This document shows positions 14,437-20,200 of a stretch of 20,200 nucleotides of DNA, one piece after another (positions within the stretch are counted from its first letter, which is position 1; every line of letters begins with the position of its first letter). The DNA is taken from positions 1 through 20,200 of the IMG/VR virus record IMGVR_UViG_3300024490_000059; one strand, written 5' to 3'. Both the position numbers and the translations under genes were made by a program. The notes below the pieces were generated by a model. It did no database searches, was not told the DNA's origin, and was given only the letters and a program-made list of their open reading frames with translations. This stretch comes from a virus.

Positions 14437-16077
14437 ATGCCCTACGCACCTGGAATCCAAGACATCAGCGGTCAGCTCATAGCGCAGGGCATGTCCCAAG
14501 CCGGGGCAGCCCGTGCGCGGGCGATTGAGAGCCTAGGGGAGAGCATCTCCGGTGGCATCAGGCAGTACCAGCAGAACCAACTATTTACCCAGCAAGCTCT
14601 GGGCAAGTTTGGTCAGGGGCTGATGGATCCCACGTTCCAAAAGTACGTCAATCAAATCGTAAACGACGATCCCAATGCCCCGCAGGTGCCAGATGCGCTG
14701 AAGAAGGCGTTCAAAAACGCGGCGGCCGGCAAGCCCGACATTTACGATGCTGCTTTGCTTGGGACGGCGGCTGAAGGGTATCAACAGAACAAAGCACGGG
14801 TGGCGCAGACCGCTTTGGTTCAAGCGCAAGTCGATGAGATGCGTGCGGAGATGGGCCGTCGGCAAGCTGTTGCACGGATGCTGGGACTTCCTACTGGAGA
14901 GCTTCCGGTTGAGCCCACCGTTTCTGGGCGTCCAGCAATGCCTCCTGCGCCTGCTCTTCCCGCTGGTGCTCCTCCGGTTGCTGCTGAAGCACCAGCAGCG
15001 CCTCAAGAACCTACCCCTGTAGCTCCACCGCGTGCTCCAGCAGAAGCCCCTCCGTCGGTTCAAGCTGCCATTCGCGGTCTTGAAGCCTTCGCCCCTGACA
15101 TTGCTCAACAGGCGCAACGTGAGGCTGCGTTGAAGTTCCTGTCCTCTGGGCAATACTCCGATCCTACGCTGATTGCTCAACGCCTAGTAGCGGAAAAACG
15201 GAAGCAATCGGCTGAAGAGCGTCAGATGACGCTTGATGAAGCAAAGCAGCAACAAGAGGCGTTTAATGAAAGCCAGAAGGGTCTTCCGCCAGGACAGCGA
15301 CGAGCCGCTACTGTCAAGGAGTCGGGAACTAGTGGTTATTATGTCCTAAACATCGGCATTGCCGAGCTAACTCCTCTGGAAAAAAAGCAACTTGAAGCGG
15401 AAACAAAGCAAGAGGAGTTTCGACTCGCTCGCATTAATGATCGCATAAAGGCAGACATAGCAACCGCTCAAGCCGACCGTTTGATTGCTCCAGCAGTAGC
15501 CAACCTTGAGCGTATCATTAGGGAAGGAAGCCTTGATGAAGGCGCTTTTGCTACCGTAAAAGCCAACATCATGAATTTCGGGAAAGCACTAAACTTCCCG
15601 ATTGATGAACGAAAGCTGTCAGACACCCAGCAGGCTTTGGCTTACTTCGGCCAGATCGTTCTTCCCACGTTTGCCGCCACCAAGGGAAGCATTTCCGATA
15701 AGGAAACGGAGTTGTTTAGGTCTTGGAATCCGCAACTTGGTTTAAGCAACAAGGCTAATCTTGAGCTTCTTGGTGTGCTTCAAAAACGCATCAATTTGAA
15801 CCGAGAGATGGAGTCGTTGGCTAACAAGGTTGATGCTCAAGAGATCAGCGAGAAGGATTACATGAACCGTCGTAACAAGCTGATTAAGGCCTACGACGAT
15901 TCGATCCCGTCCGCCAACGAACTGCGGGAACGCTCTGGCGTGCGCGATCAGCCAATCGCTGAAGGTCTTGGAGTTGGGACCAGCGGTGAACCCGCTGCCA
16001 CCACGCAGCCCGTGACCAATGCCAGCTCAATGTTCAATACGCTTCTGCAAAAGGCCAAGAAAGGGCAGACACAATGA
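14437..16077 (+). CDS. Putative internal virion/ejection protein (546 aa)
   Basis: This is probably an ejected internal protein. The sequence is almost fully helical and rich in Ala, Gln and Glu. Residues 1-135 (GQLIAQGMSQAGAARARAIE, SLGESISGGIRQYQQNQLFT) are amphipathic helices; residues 165-210 form a Pro/Ala linker (PAMPPAPALPAGAPPVAAEA); residues 215-500 are long helices, including LEKKQLEAETKQEEFRLARI and LSDTQQALAYFGQIVLPTFA. It has no Cys, signal peptide or clear transglycosylase Glu motif. The order (after the tail proteins, before the lysis genes) and a linker-split helical build fit podovirus ejection proteins, but no specific homologue was identified. The start has a strong AAGGAGG; the stop overlaps the next start as ATGA. 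Confidence 0.6.
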   Translation: MPYAPGIQDISGQLIAQGMSQAGAARARAIESLGESISGGIRQYQQNQLFTQQALGKFGQGLMDPTFQKYVNQIVNDDPNAPQVPDALKKAFKNAAAGKPDIYDAALLGTAAEGYQQNKARVAQTALVQAQVDEMRAEMGRRQAVARMLGLPTGELPVEPTVSGRPAMPPAPALPAGAPPVAAEAPAAPQEPTPVAPPRAPAEAPPSVQAAIRGLEAFAPDIAQQAQREAALKFLSSGQYSDPTLIAQRLVAEKRKQSAEERQMTLDEAKQQQEAFNESQKGLPPGQRRAATVKESGTSGYYVLNIGIAELTPLEKKQLEAETKQEEFRLARINDRIKADIATAQADRLIAPAVANLERIIREGSLDEGAFATVKANIMNFGKALNFPIDERKLSDTQQALAYFGQIVLPTFAATKGSISDKETELFRSWNPQLGLSNKANLELLGVLQKRINLNREMESLANKVDAQEISEKDYMNRRNKLIKAYDDSIPSANELRERSGVRDQPIAEGLGVGTSGEPAATTQPVTNASSMFNTLLQKAKKGQTQ

Positions 16078-17687
16078 ACCCAATGGAAGACGACATTGAG
16101 AGTAAGGCGTTGGAATTGGCAAAGGCTGGCGTTGCTCAAAGCGACATCGAAGCGTGGATTGATGTTGCTCGCAAAGAGCGGGACTCGTCGGCGCCAAAAG
16201 TTGCTGCTCAATCCGGGCCTTCTACTTCCGATCAACTAAAGGCCGATGTGGGATACCTAGGCAAGACGGGTGGAGAGATGGCCGCCCGAGGAGCTGCTAT
16301 TGCCGCTGGTCAAGGGGCGGGCCTTCGTCTTCCTGGTGCAATGAAGGCTATTGGCGTTCCGGCTGGCGGAGCGATTTCGGCTGCAATGACCGATGTTGCC
16401 TTGCAGCGCATGAGCGGAAAGCCCTACAGCTTGGGTCAGACTATTGAGGAGGCTGCTATTGGAACGCTTCCGGGCATATCCGCGACCCCAGCAGGAATGG
16501 CTACGGCCAGAAGCGCCATTCAAGCTGCTCCCAAGGTTTTGGAGTACTTTGCCTCACCCCAAGGCTTTCGCACTTTGGGGACGTTGATGGCTGGAAAAAC
16601 AGCCAAAACGATGACCGAGGAAGGTCGTGTTCCCACCATGGGAGAAGCGGCTTTGGTTGTAGGAGGTGCAGCCGTTGCTGGAAAGACCTCGGTAGTTCCG
16701 CCAACTAAAGGCCAGATCGAACAAGCCAAACGGGCTGTTGATGATGCGGTCACGAATACTAACGTAAAGGAATGGCTGTCCAAGGGAGGGAAAATTGACC
16801 CGACTTTGAGTTACCGCGATTCAGCGGTTAATCGGGGCGTCTCTACTGTGGCCGGACCTAGTTCCGTTCAGCGTGAGGCTAATGCCGAGAACGCACGGGT
16901 CGTTAATCGCCTTGCCCGCGAGGAGATGGGATTCCCCGAGACACAATCGTTGGCACCCATCAACTTCACGGATCTGATCGTGAAGAAGTCCCAGTCGCTG
17001 CGTGATGTGGAATCGCTCGGTAGCAACTTCAAGGACCAAGTGAATGTTGTTCGCATGGCCCGCGAGGAGTCCAGCAACGCTTGGAAGGGCTACACAGCAT
17101 CGGCTGCCAAAGGCAAACCCGACACCGCCGCCCGTGAGGAGGCTAAACAACTCACCGCAAAGGCTGTTCAAGAAGAGGGCAATCTTGAGCAGATGCTTTT
17201 GAAGGCCGGTGAAAAAGACCTACTGTCCCAGTGGAAGTCAGACCGTAAGATTCTGGCCAAGATTTACGGCTACCGCGATGCGCTGATTGAGGGAAACATT
17301 TCCCCTGGCATCATCTCCGACCAGAAGTCCATCCAGCGTCGTTACGTTGACGGCAACTTTGACCTAATTGCCCGATTCCACGATACGATGCCTAAAGTTA
17401 TGCGGGACATCACCGACGTCCAAGTCGTTGAGCAAAACATCCCGCAAATGCTGCAACGTGGAGCGGCAGCTACCGCAGCCATAACCGGCGCTGCTCAACT
17501 CGGCGCCAGTCCATTGGCGACCGCTGGAATTGGTATGCTCGGCGCAGCCTCACCGGAAATCGCCCGCAAGATTGCCATGAATCCCTTCTATCAGCGGGCG
17601 ATGGCGGCTCCTCGCTACGGTGCTGAAGATCCAGCCTTTGCGTCCTCGTTGGCCCGTTTTGCGGGTATCCGCGCAGCTTCCCAATAA
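16074..17687 (+). CDS. Putative internal virion/ejection protein with Ala/Gly-rich hydrophobic segments (537 aa)
   Basis: The protein starts with a short helical pair (DDIESKALELAKAGVAQSDI, EAWIDVARKERDS) that recalls motifs at the N-termini of phage internal proteins. Hydrophobic, Ala/Gly-rich segments follow at about 70-110 (EMAARGAAIAAGQGAGLRLP, GAMKAIGVPAGGAISAAMTD), 130-145 and 185-205 (MGEAALVVGGAAVAGKTSVV), then a charged helical part at 210-460, and a last hydrophobic stretch at 465-500 (GAAATAAITGAAQLGASPLA). Such segments might insert in the host membrane to form a DNA passage. There is no recognised enzyme motif. It overlaps the 546-aa gene by ATGA, so the two are likely made together and probably work together in DNA ejection. 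Confidence 0.55.
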   Translation: MNPMEDDIESKALELAKAGVAQSDIEAWIDVARKERDSSAPKVAAQSGPSTSDQLKADVGYLGKTGGEMAARGAAIAAGQGAGLRLPGAMKAIGVPAGGAISAAMTDVALQRMSGKPYSLGQTIEEAAIGTLPGISATPAGMATARSAIQAAPKVLEYFASPQGFRTLGTLMAGKTAKTMTEEGRVPTMGEAALVVGGAAVAGKTSVVPPTKGQIEQAKRAVDDAVTNTNVKEWLSKGGKIDPTLSYRDSAVNRGVSTVAGPSSVQREANAENARVVNRLAREEMGFPETQSLAPINFTDLIVKKSQSLRDVESLGSNFKDQVNVVRMAREESSNAWKGYTASAAKGKPDTAAREEAKQLTAKAVQEEGNLEQMLLKAGEKDLLSQWKSDRKILAKIYGYRDALIEGNISPGIISDQKSIQRRYVDGNFDLIARFHDTMPKVMRDITDVQVVEQNIPQMLQRGAAATAAITGAAQLGASPLATAGIGMLGAASPEIARKIAMNPFYQRAMAAPRYGAEDPAFASSLARFAGIRAASQ

Positions 17688-17691
17688 TACC

Positions 17692-17832
17692 ATGCCCTTT
17701 CGCTCAAAAGCCCAGTCCCGAGCCTGCTTCGCTTCCGGTGGCTTCGACGGCTCCGTCGATTGCATGAAGTGGGCGAAGTCCACCCAATACAAGAAGTTGC
17801 CTGCCCGCGTGAAGAAGCCAAAGAAGAAATAA
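17692..17832 (+). CDS. Small basic protein (46 aa), MPF-SKAQ type
   Basis: The 46-residue product starts MPFRSKAQSRACFASGGFDG and ends in a Lys/Arg-rich tail (KKLPARVKKPKKK) after SVDCMKWAKSTQY. The start MPFxSKAQxR, then a Trp-Ala/Lys helix and LPxRVKK, resembles a widespread type of short phage protein whose function I do not know. The start lies 4 nt after the previous stop (leader TACC only), so re-initiation is likely. The strong positive charge suggests nucleic-acid or membrane binding, but this is inference. Confidence 0.65.
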   Translation: MPFRSKAQSRACFASGGFDGSVDCMKWAKSTQYKKLPARVKKPKKK

Positions 17833-17841
17833 TCTCCTACC

Positions 17842-18102
17842 ATGAAAAACGGTCTACCTAGGTCCAACAACGGTCCCTGCCAGTGCTCACCCCAGAAGGG
17901 TGACAGCCTCCAGGGCATTCCCGATCACGTTCAGCGGCCCGCCCGCAAGGAAGTGAGCGTCAAAGCCATCGGCCCCAACATGAAACTGTCCAACGGCGGC
18001 TACAAGGTCGTCGAAGTCCGCTCCGGTGGTGAGCCGGTGGGGATGGGAGAGGGCCGGAAGATGCGGAAGCGGGAGATGGATTACGAAGACGACGAGGATT
18101 GA
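17842..18102 (+). CDS. Small hypothetical protein (86 aa)
   Basis: I do not recognise this gene. The 86-residue protein has two Cys close together near the start (GPCQCSP), a basic middle part (VQRPARKEVSVKAIGPNMKL), Gly-rich strand GGYKVVEVRSGGEP and a tail with charge separation: RKMRKRE then MDYEDDED. It has no membrane segment. The leader is TCTCCTACC without Shine-Dalgarno. It lies between the 46-aa protein and the holin candidate. Confidence 0.65.
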   Translation: MKNGLPRSNNGPCQCSPQKGDSLQGIPDHVQRPARKEVSVKAIGPNMKLSNGGYKVVEVRSGGEPVGMGEGRKMRKREMDYEDDED

Positions 18103-18115
18103 TCCCTAGCCTGCC

Positions 18116-18514
18116 ATGCTCGATCTACTGACCAATGCCTTGGGTGGTGGTGCGCTGGGCGTCCTGCTCCGCATCGGCAATGGCTTTTTCGAGACATGGC
18201 GGGCGGACAAGGAGAGCAAGCTGAAGATCGAGGAGGCGAAGGCCATGGCAGCCATCGCAGCGGACAAGGCGGCTTGGGATGCTTTCACTGCTTCCCAAGC
18301 ACAGGCGACTCCGCCCTCCAACACGCCCGGCTGGGCAGCCGCCATCCTGACGCTTTTCCGGCCCTTCATCACCCTGTTGCTGCTCATCATCACAGCAGTG
18401 ATCTTCTTCAACGTAACGGGGCAGGAACAGGCGGATATGGTCGATGAGTTCCAGTTCGCCGCCATGAACTGCATCGGCTGGTGGTTCGGTGACCGGATGG
18501 TGAGGAAGAAATGA
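18116..18514 (+). CDS. Holin-like membrane protein (132 aa)
   Basis: This resembles the three-transmembrane holin type found in phages and gene transfer agents (GTA_holin_3TM-like). A weakly hydrophobic N-terminal helix (residues 8-24, ALGGGALGVLLRIGNGF) is followed by a charged helix at 28-60, a strong membrane segment at about 74-100 (WAAAILTLFRPFITLLLLII), and a third at 112-126, ending IGWWFGDRMVRKK. The TLFRPFIT and WWFGDR motifs are the features I recall from this group. Holins form lesions in the inner membrane to start lysis. The leader is TCCCTAGCCTGCC without Shine-Dalgarno. It overlaps the next gene as ATGA. Confidence 0.7.
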   Translation: MLDLLTNALGGGALGVLLRIGNGFFETWRADKESKLKIEEAKAMAAIAADKAAWDAFTASQAQATPPSNTPGWAAAILTLFRPFITLLLLIITAVIFFNVTGQEQADMVDEFQFAAMNCIGWWFGDRMVRKK

Positions 18515-18867
18515 GCATCGACACCCACATCGAGACAGCCAAGGAGGTGGCAGGTAAGTCGATTGGCCGGTACGGGTTGGCTTACATCACCGGCATTGTC
18601 CTGATCGGCGTGGGTGCGTCCGCTTTTCTCCCCGAGTCAGCCATCACCGCCGTGATGACCATGATCGGCGGGGCGCTGGTGGCCTTGATCAACATGATGC
18701 AGGGCATCACCGGGACCAAGGACAAGGAGGAGAAGCCCGAGTACAAGATCATCGGGGAGCTGATTGAGCGGCTGGAATCCAGCAATGAGCCCATGTCAGT
18801 CACGGTGGATGGACACAAAGTGATCGTCCAGAAGGGCGGATCGACTTTCAAGACCCAGAAGCAATGA
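18511..18867 (+). CDS. Two-transmembrane protein, lysis candidate (118 aa)
   Basis: Residues 22-40 (GLAYITGIVLIGVGASAFL) and 44-66 (AITAVMTMIGGALVALINMM) form two membrane helices with a short loop, followed by a cytoplasmic-type charged domain of about 50 residues (EYKIIGELIERLESS, then VTVDGHKVIVQKGG). The 2-TM hairpin with charged tail fits a class II holin or a holin partner; a family was not recognised. GAGGAAGAA just before the ATG gives a reasonable ribosome binding site inside the upstream gene. It overlaps both neighbours as ATGA. Confidence 0.65.
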   Translation: MSIDTHIETAKEVAGKSIGRYGLAYITGIVLIGVGASAFLPESAITAVMTMIGGALVALINMMQGITGTKDKEEKPEYKIIGELIERLESSNEPMSVTVDGHKVIVQKGGSTFKTQKQ

Positions 18868-19022
18868 ACATGAAACCCGCTGATTTCATCGCGGCCACGG
18901 CTCCAGCCGTATCGGCCACCATTCTGGGGCAGATCAATGATCTGATTGGCATCATTGCTGGCGTTCTCGGCATTGTGTATCTCTTGTGGAGATGGCGCCG
19001 GGAGGCTAGTCAGGACAAGTGA
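18864..19022 (+). CDS. Single-span membrane miniprotein (52 aa)
   Basis: The ATG at 18864 overlaps the previous stop (ATGA) and the stop at 19020-19022 overlaps the GTG of the next gene (GTGA). The 52-residue product has a hydrophobic helix at about 27-43 (LIGIIAGVLGIVYLLW) followed by RWRREASQDK, so the positive-inside rule puts the C-terminus in the cytoplasm. It may be a third holin/antiholin-type part of the lysis cluster or a regulator of the neighbours. It is easily missed because of its size; the double overlap is the main support. Confidence 0.65.
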   Translation: MNMKPADFIAATAPAVSATILGQINDLIGIIAGVLGIVYLLWRWRREASQDK

Positions 19023-19759
19023 AGGGTGACCGCAGGTTTGTCGTCGTCTCGGACAACCATGGGGACATGGTTGATGGTACCGCAAAAGCCGCCTTACAGG
19101 CCTTTTTGATCGATTTTAAGCCCGAGGTTCGGGTTCACGCTGGAGATAATTGGGACTTCCGCAATTTGAGGCGGGGAGCGACGGATGACGAACGGGCGGA
19201 TAGCTTGGTGGATGACTGGGAAGCGGGGACGGAGTTTCTGACCAGCTTCTTCGCTGGCGGTAAGGAGAACTGGTTCCTGCGCGGCAACCATGACGAACGG
19301 CTGTGGATGTTCGCCCATAGCGCCACCGGGCTCCTGCGGGACTACGCCACGGATGGGATCAAGCGTGTTGAAGGTTTAATTCGGAAGTCCCATGCAAAGA
19401 TGTTGCCTTATGATTCAGCCCTAGGAGTGCTGGATCTGGGCAAGCTGCGGGTGCTGCATGGCTACCATACGGGTACCGCCGCCTGCCGGTCCCATGCGAA
19501 CGTCTACGGCAACTGCCTGTTCGGCCACGTCCACTCCATCGAGTCCGCTGCGGTAGCTTCCTTCCAGCCGGCGGAGGCTAGGAGCATCGGCTGCCTTTGT
19601 AAGCGTGACATGGACTATGTAGCTGCTAAAACGGGGAAGCTGCGGTGGGGCCACGGCTGGGCTGCTGGCATCCTCCACGGTGACGGAAGCTACACACTCA
19701 CACAGATCAGGCGTATCAATGACACATTCACCGCACCGACGGCGTTCAAAAGCTATTAG
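19019..19759 (+). CDS. Calcineurin-like metallophosphoesterase (246 aa)
   Basis: All parts of the two-metal phosphoesterase site are visible: SDNHGD (D12, H14), HAGDNWD (D43, D46), RGNHDE (N90, H91, D92), LHGYH (H147, H150) and FGHVHS (H170, H172). The length is normal for the superfamily. Members cleave phosphomonoesters or phosphodiesters of proteins, nucleotides or nucleic acids; the substrate here cannot be told. The residues between the motifs (DDWEAGTEFLTSFFAGGKEN) do not resemble Mre11/SbcD or lambda PP. The GTG start at 19019 overlaps the membrane miniprotein stop as GTGA, so it is translated with the late cluster. The next gene starts 41 nt before its end. Confidence 0.88.
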   Translation: MKGDRRFVVVSDNHGDMVDGTAKAALQAFLIDFKPEVRVHAGDNWDFRNLRRGATDDERADSLVDDWEAGTEFLTSFFAGGKENWFLRGNHDERLWMFAHSATGLLRDYATDGIKRVEGLIRKSHAKMLPYDSALGVLDLGKLRVLHGYHTGTAACRSHANVYGNCLFGHVHSIESAAVASFQPAEARSIGCLCKRDMDYVAAKTGKLRWGHGWAAGILHGDGSYTLTQIRRINDTFTAPTAFKSY

Positions 19760-20021
19760 TTGGGCCGCAAAGTTTGCGGAGATGCAGGAGGAACAAACGG
19801 GTAGGCCGGAGGAGGGCTTCTACACCACGGTGGAATGGGCGGAGAAGATCCATCGTAGCACCCCGCAAGCGTCTCGGCTCTTACGGACTGCCATCGCGGA
19901 TGGAGCGGCGGAGATGCGGATGTACAAGGTGCAGGTTGGCCGGTGGAAGCGCCCCATACCGCACTACCGGCTCATTCAACCCGTTCGATCAAAACGTGGG
20001 TGTTCCGGTACGGCTTCTTGA
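19719..20021 (+). CDS. Putative winged-helix DNA-binding protein (100 aa)
   Basis: The ATG at 19719 lies within the end of the phosphoesterase gene; a GTG at 19680 in the same frame would add 13 residues and is less likely. The product has a basic N-terminus (HSPHRRRSKAISWAAKF), then EEGFYTTVEWAEKIHRSTPQ and ASRLLRTAIADGAAEMRMYK, a helix-turn-helix-like pattern in which STPQASRLLRTAI would be the recognition helix, and a beta wing (VQVGRWKRPIPHYRLI). This type (GFYTxxEWA...YRxPHYRL) occurs in small phage proteins near replication genes. It may regulate transcription at this module border. The 3' end overlaps the convergent resolvase gene by 50 bp. Confidence 0.65.
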   Translation: MTHSPHRRRSKAISWAAKFAEMQEEQTGRPEEGFYTTVEWAEKIHRSTPQASRLLRTAIADGAAEMRMYKVQVGRWKRPIPHYRLIQPVRSKRGCSGTAS

Positions 20022-20200
20022 CCTGGTACTGGCGGAAGTGGAAGTCGATGGTCGTCGGATCGTCGTCCGGGATCAGACCCTCGTAGCGGATGGCGTCTAG
20101 GAGGGGTTTGCAGCCTCCGGCGCCGTTATCGACGTCGAGGGGGCGGGAACCGTAGCGCGTGATGACAACGCGGAAACGAGCGCGTCCCTCGCCTCCTTCT
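19972..20200 (-). CDS. RusA-like Holliday junction resolvase, 5'-truncated
   Basis: On the - strand a frame runs from the window edge (first complete codon 20199-20197) to TGA at 19974-19972, giving the last 75 residues. The sequence RPLDVDNGAGGCKPLLDAIR followed by YEGLIPDDDPTTIDF shows the RusA core: acidic pair in LDVDN, the following Lys, and the PDD acidic residue. With a three-residue insertion after DVDN the spacing matches the catalytic Asp residues of E. coli RusA. The enzyme would cut branched DNA during recombination, replication or before packaging. The N-terminal part lies outside the window. It belongs to an oppositely transcribed, probably early or replication module. Confidence 0.8.
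   Translation of the reverse strand, partial: EGGEGRARFRVVITRYGSRPLDVDNGAGGCKPLLDAIRYEGLIPDDDPTTIDFHFRQYQVKKPYRNTHVLIERVE

Overview
The window looks like part of a tailed double-stranded DNA phage genome, probably a short-tailed (podovirus-like) one. It holds the virion assembly block from the portal gene to a putative lysis cluster. All structural genes are on the + strand, closely packed or overlapping by 4 nt, and in the usual order: portal, scaffold, major capsid protein, decoration protein, head-tail adaptor, fibres, nozzle, internal proteins, membrane proteins. No integrase, tRNA, rRNA, CRISPR or IS element was seen. The terminase and most replication genes must lie outside. The host cannot be read from the DNA. 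Many starts lack a Shine-Dalgarno and follow short pyrimidine-rich leaders, so a host with weak Shine-Dalgarno dependence (for example Verrucomicrobia or Bacteroidetes) is possible but unproven.

Head region (1-4383): a 5'-truncated portal gene, a 98-aa protein, a 142-nt non-coding stretch with two hairpins and a 28-bp tandem duplication, the scaffold-like protein, an SU10/HK97-type major capsid protein, and a small beta-rich presumptive decoration protein with a very strong ribosome binding site. A terminator-like hairpin follows and probably lowers expression of the tail genes.

Connector and tail region (4384-12288): a 120-aa protein, a head-tail adaptor carrying an inserted carbohydrate-binding-like domain, a free-standing HNH endonuclease gene on the opposite strand, two small proteins, a mosaic tail fibre, two small proteins, a large nozzle/stabilisation-like protein with seven propeller-like repeats, and a small fibre with 10-residue repeats.

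Internal and ejection region (12288-17687): three large proteins. The first is a 715-aa Gly/Thr/Pro-rich protein with repeated TonB-box-like motifs and a Trp-rich C-terminus. The other two, of 546 and 537 aa, have the low-complexity, helical, Ala-rich look of ejected virion proteins.

End of the late operon (17692-20200): two small basic or charged proteins, three overlapping membrane-protein genes (holin candidates), a calcineurin-like phosphoesterase and a putative winged-helix protein. Converging on them from the - strand is a RusA-like Holliday junction resolvase gene, cut by the window edge, which marks the border with an oppositely transcribed module.

No wholly new system can be demonstrated from sequence alone. 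The most interesting leads are the TonB-box-like repeats in a virion protein, the duplicated initiation region before the scaffold gene, receptor-type domains inserted into connector and nozzle proteins, and the mixed use of Shine-Dalgarno and pyrimidine-rich starts.
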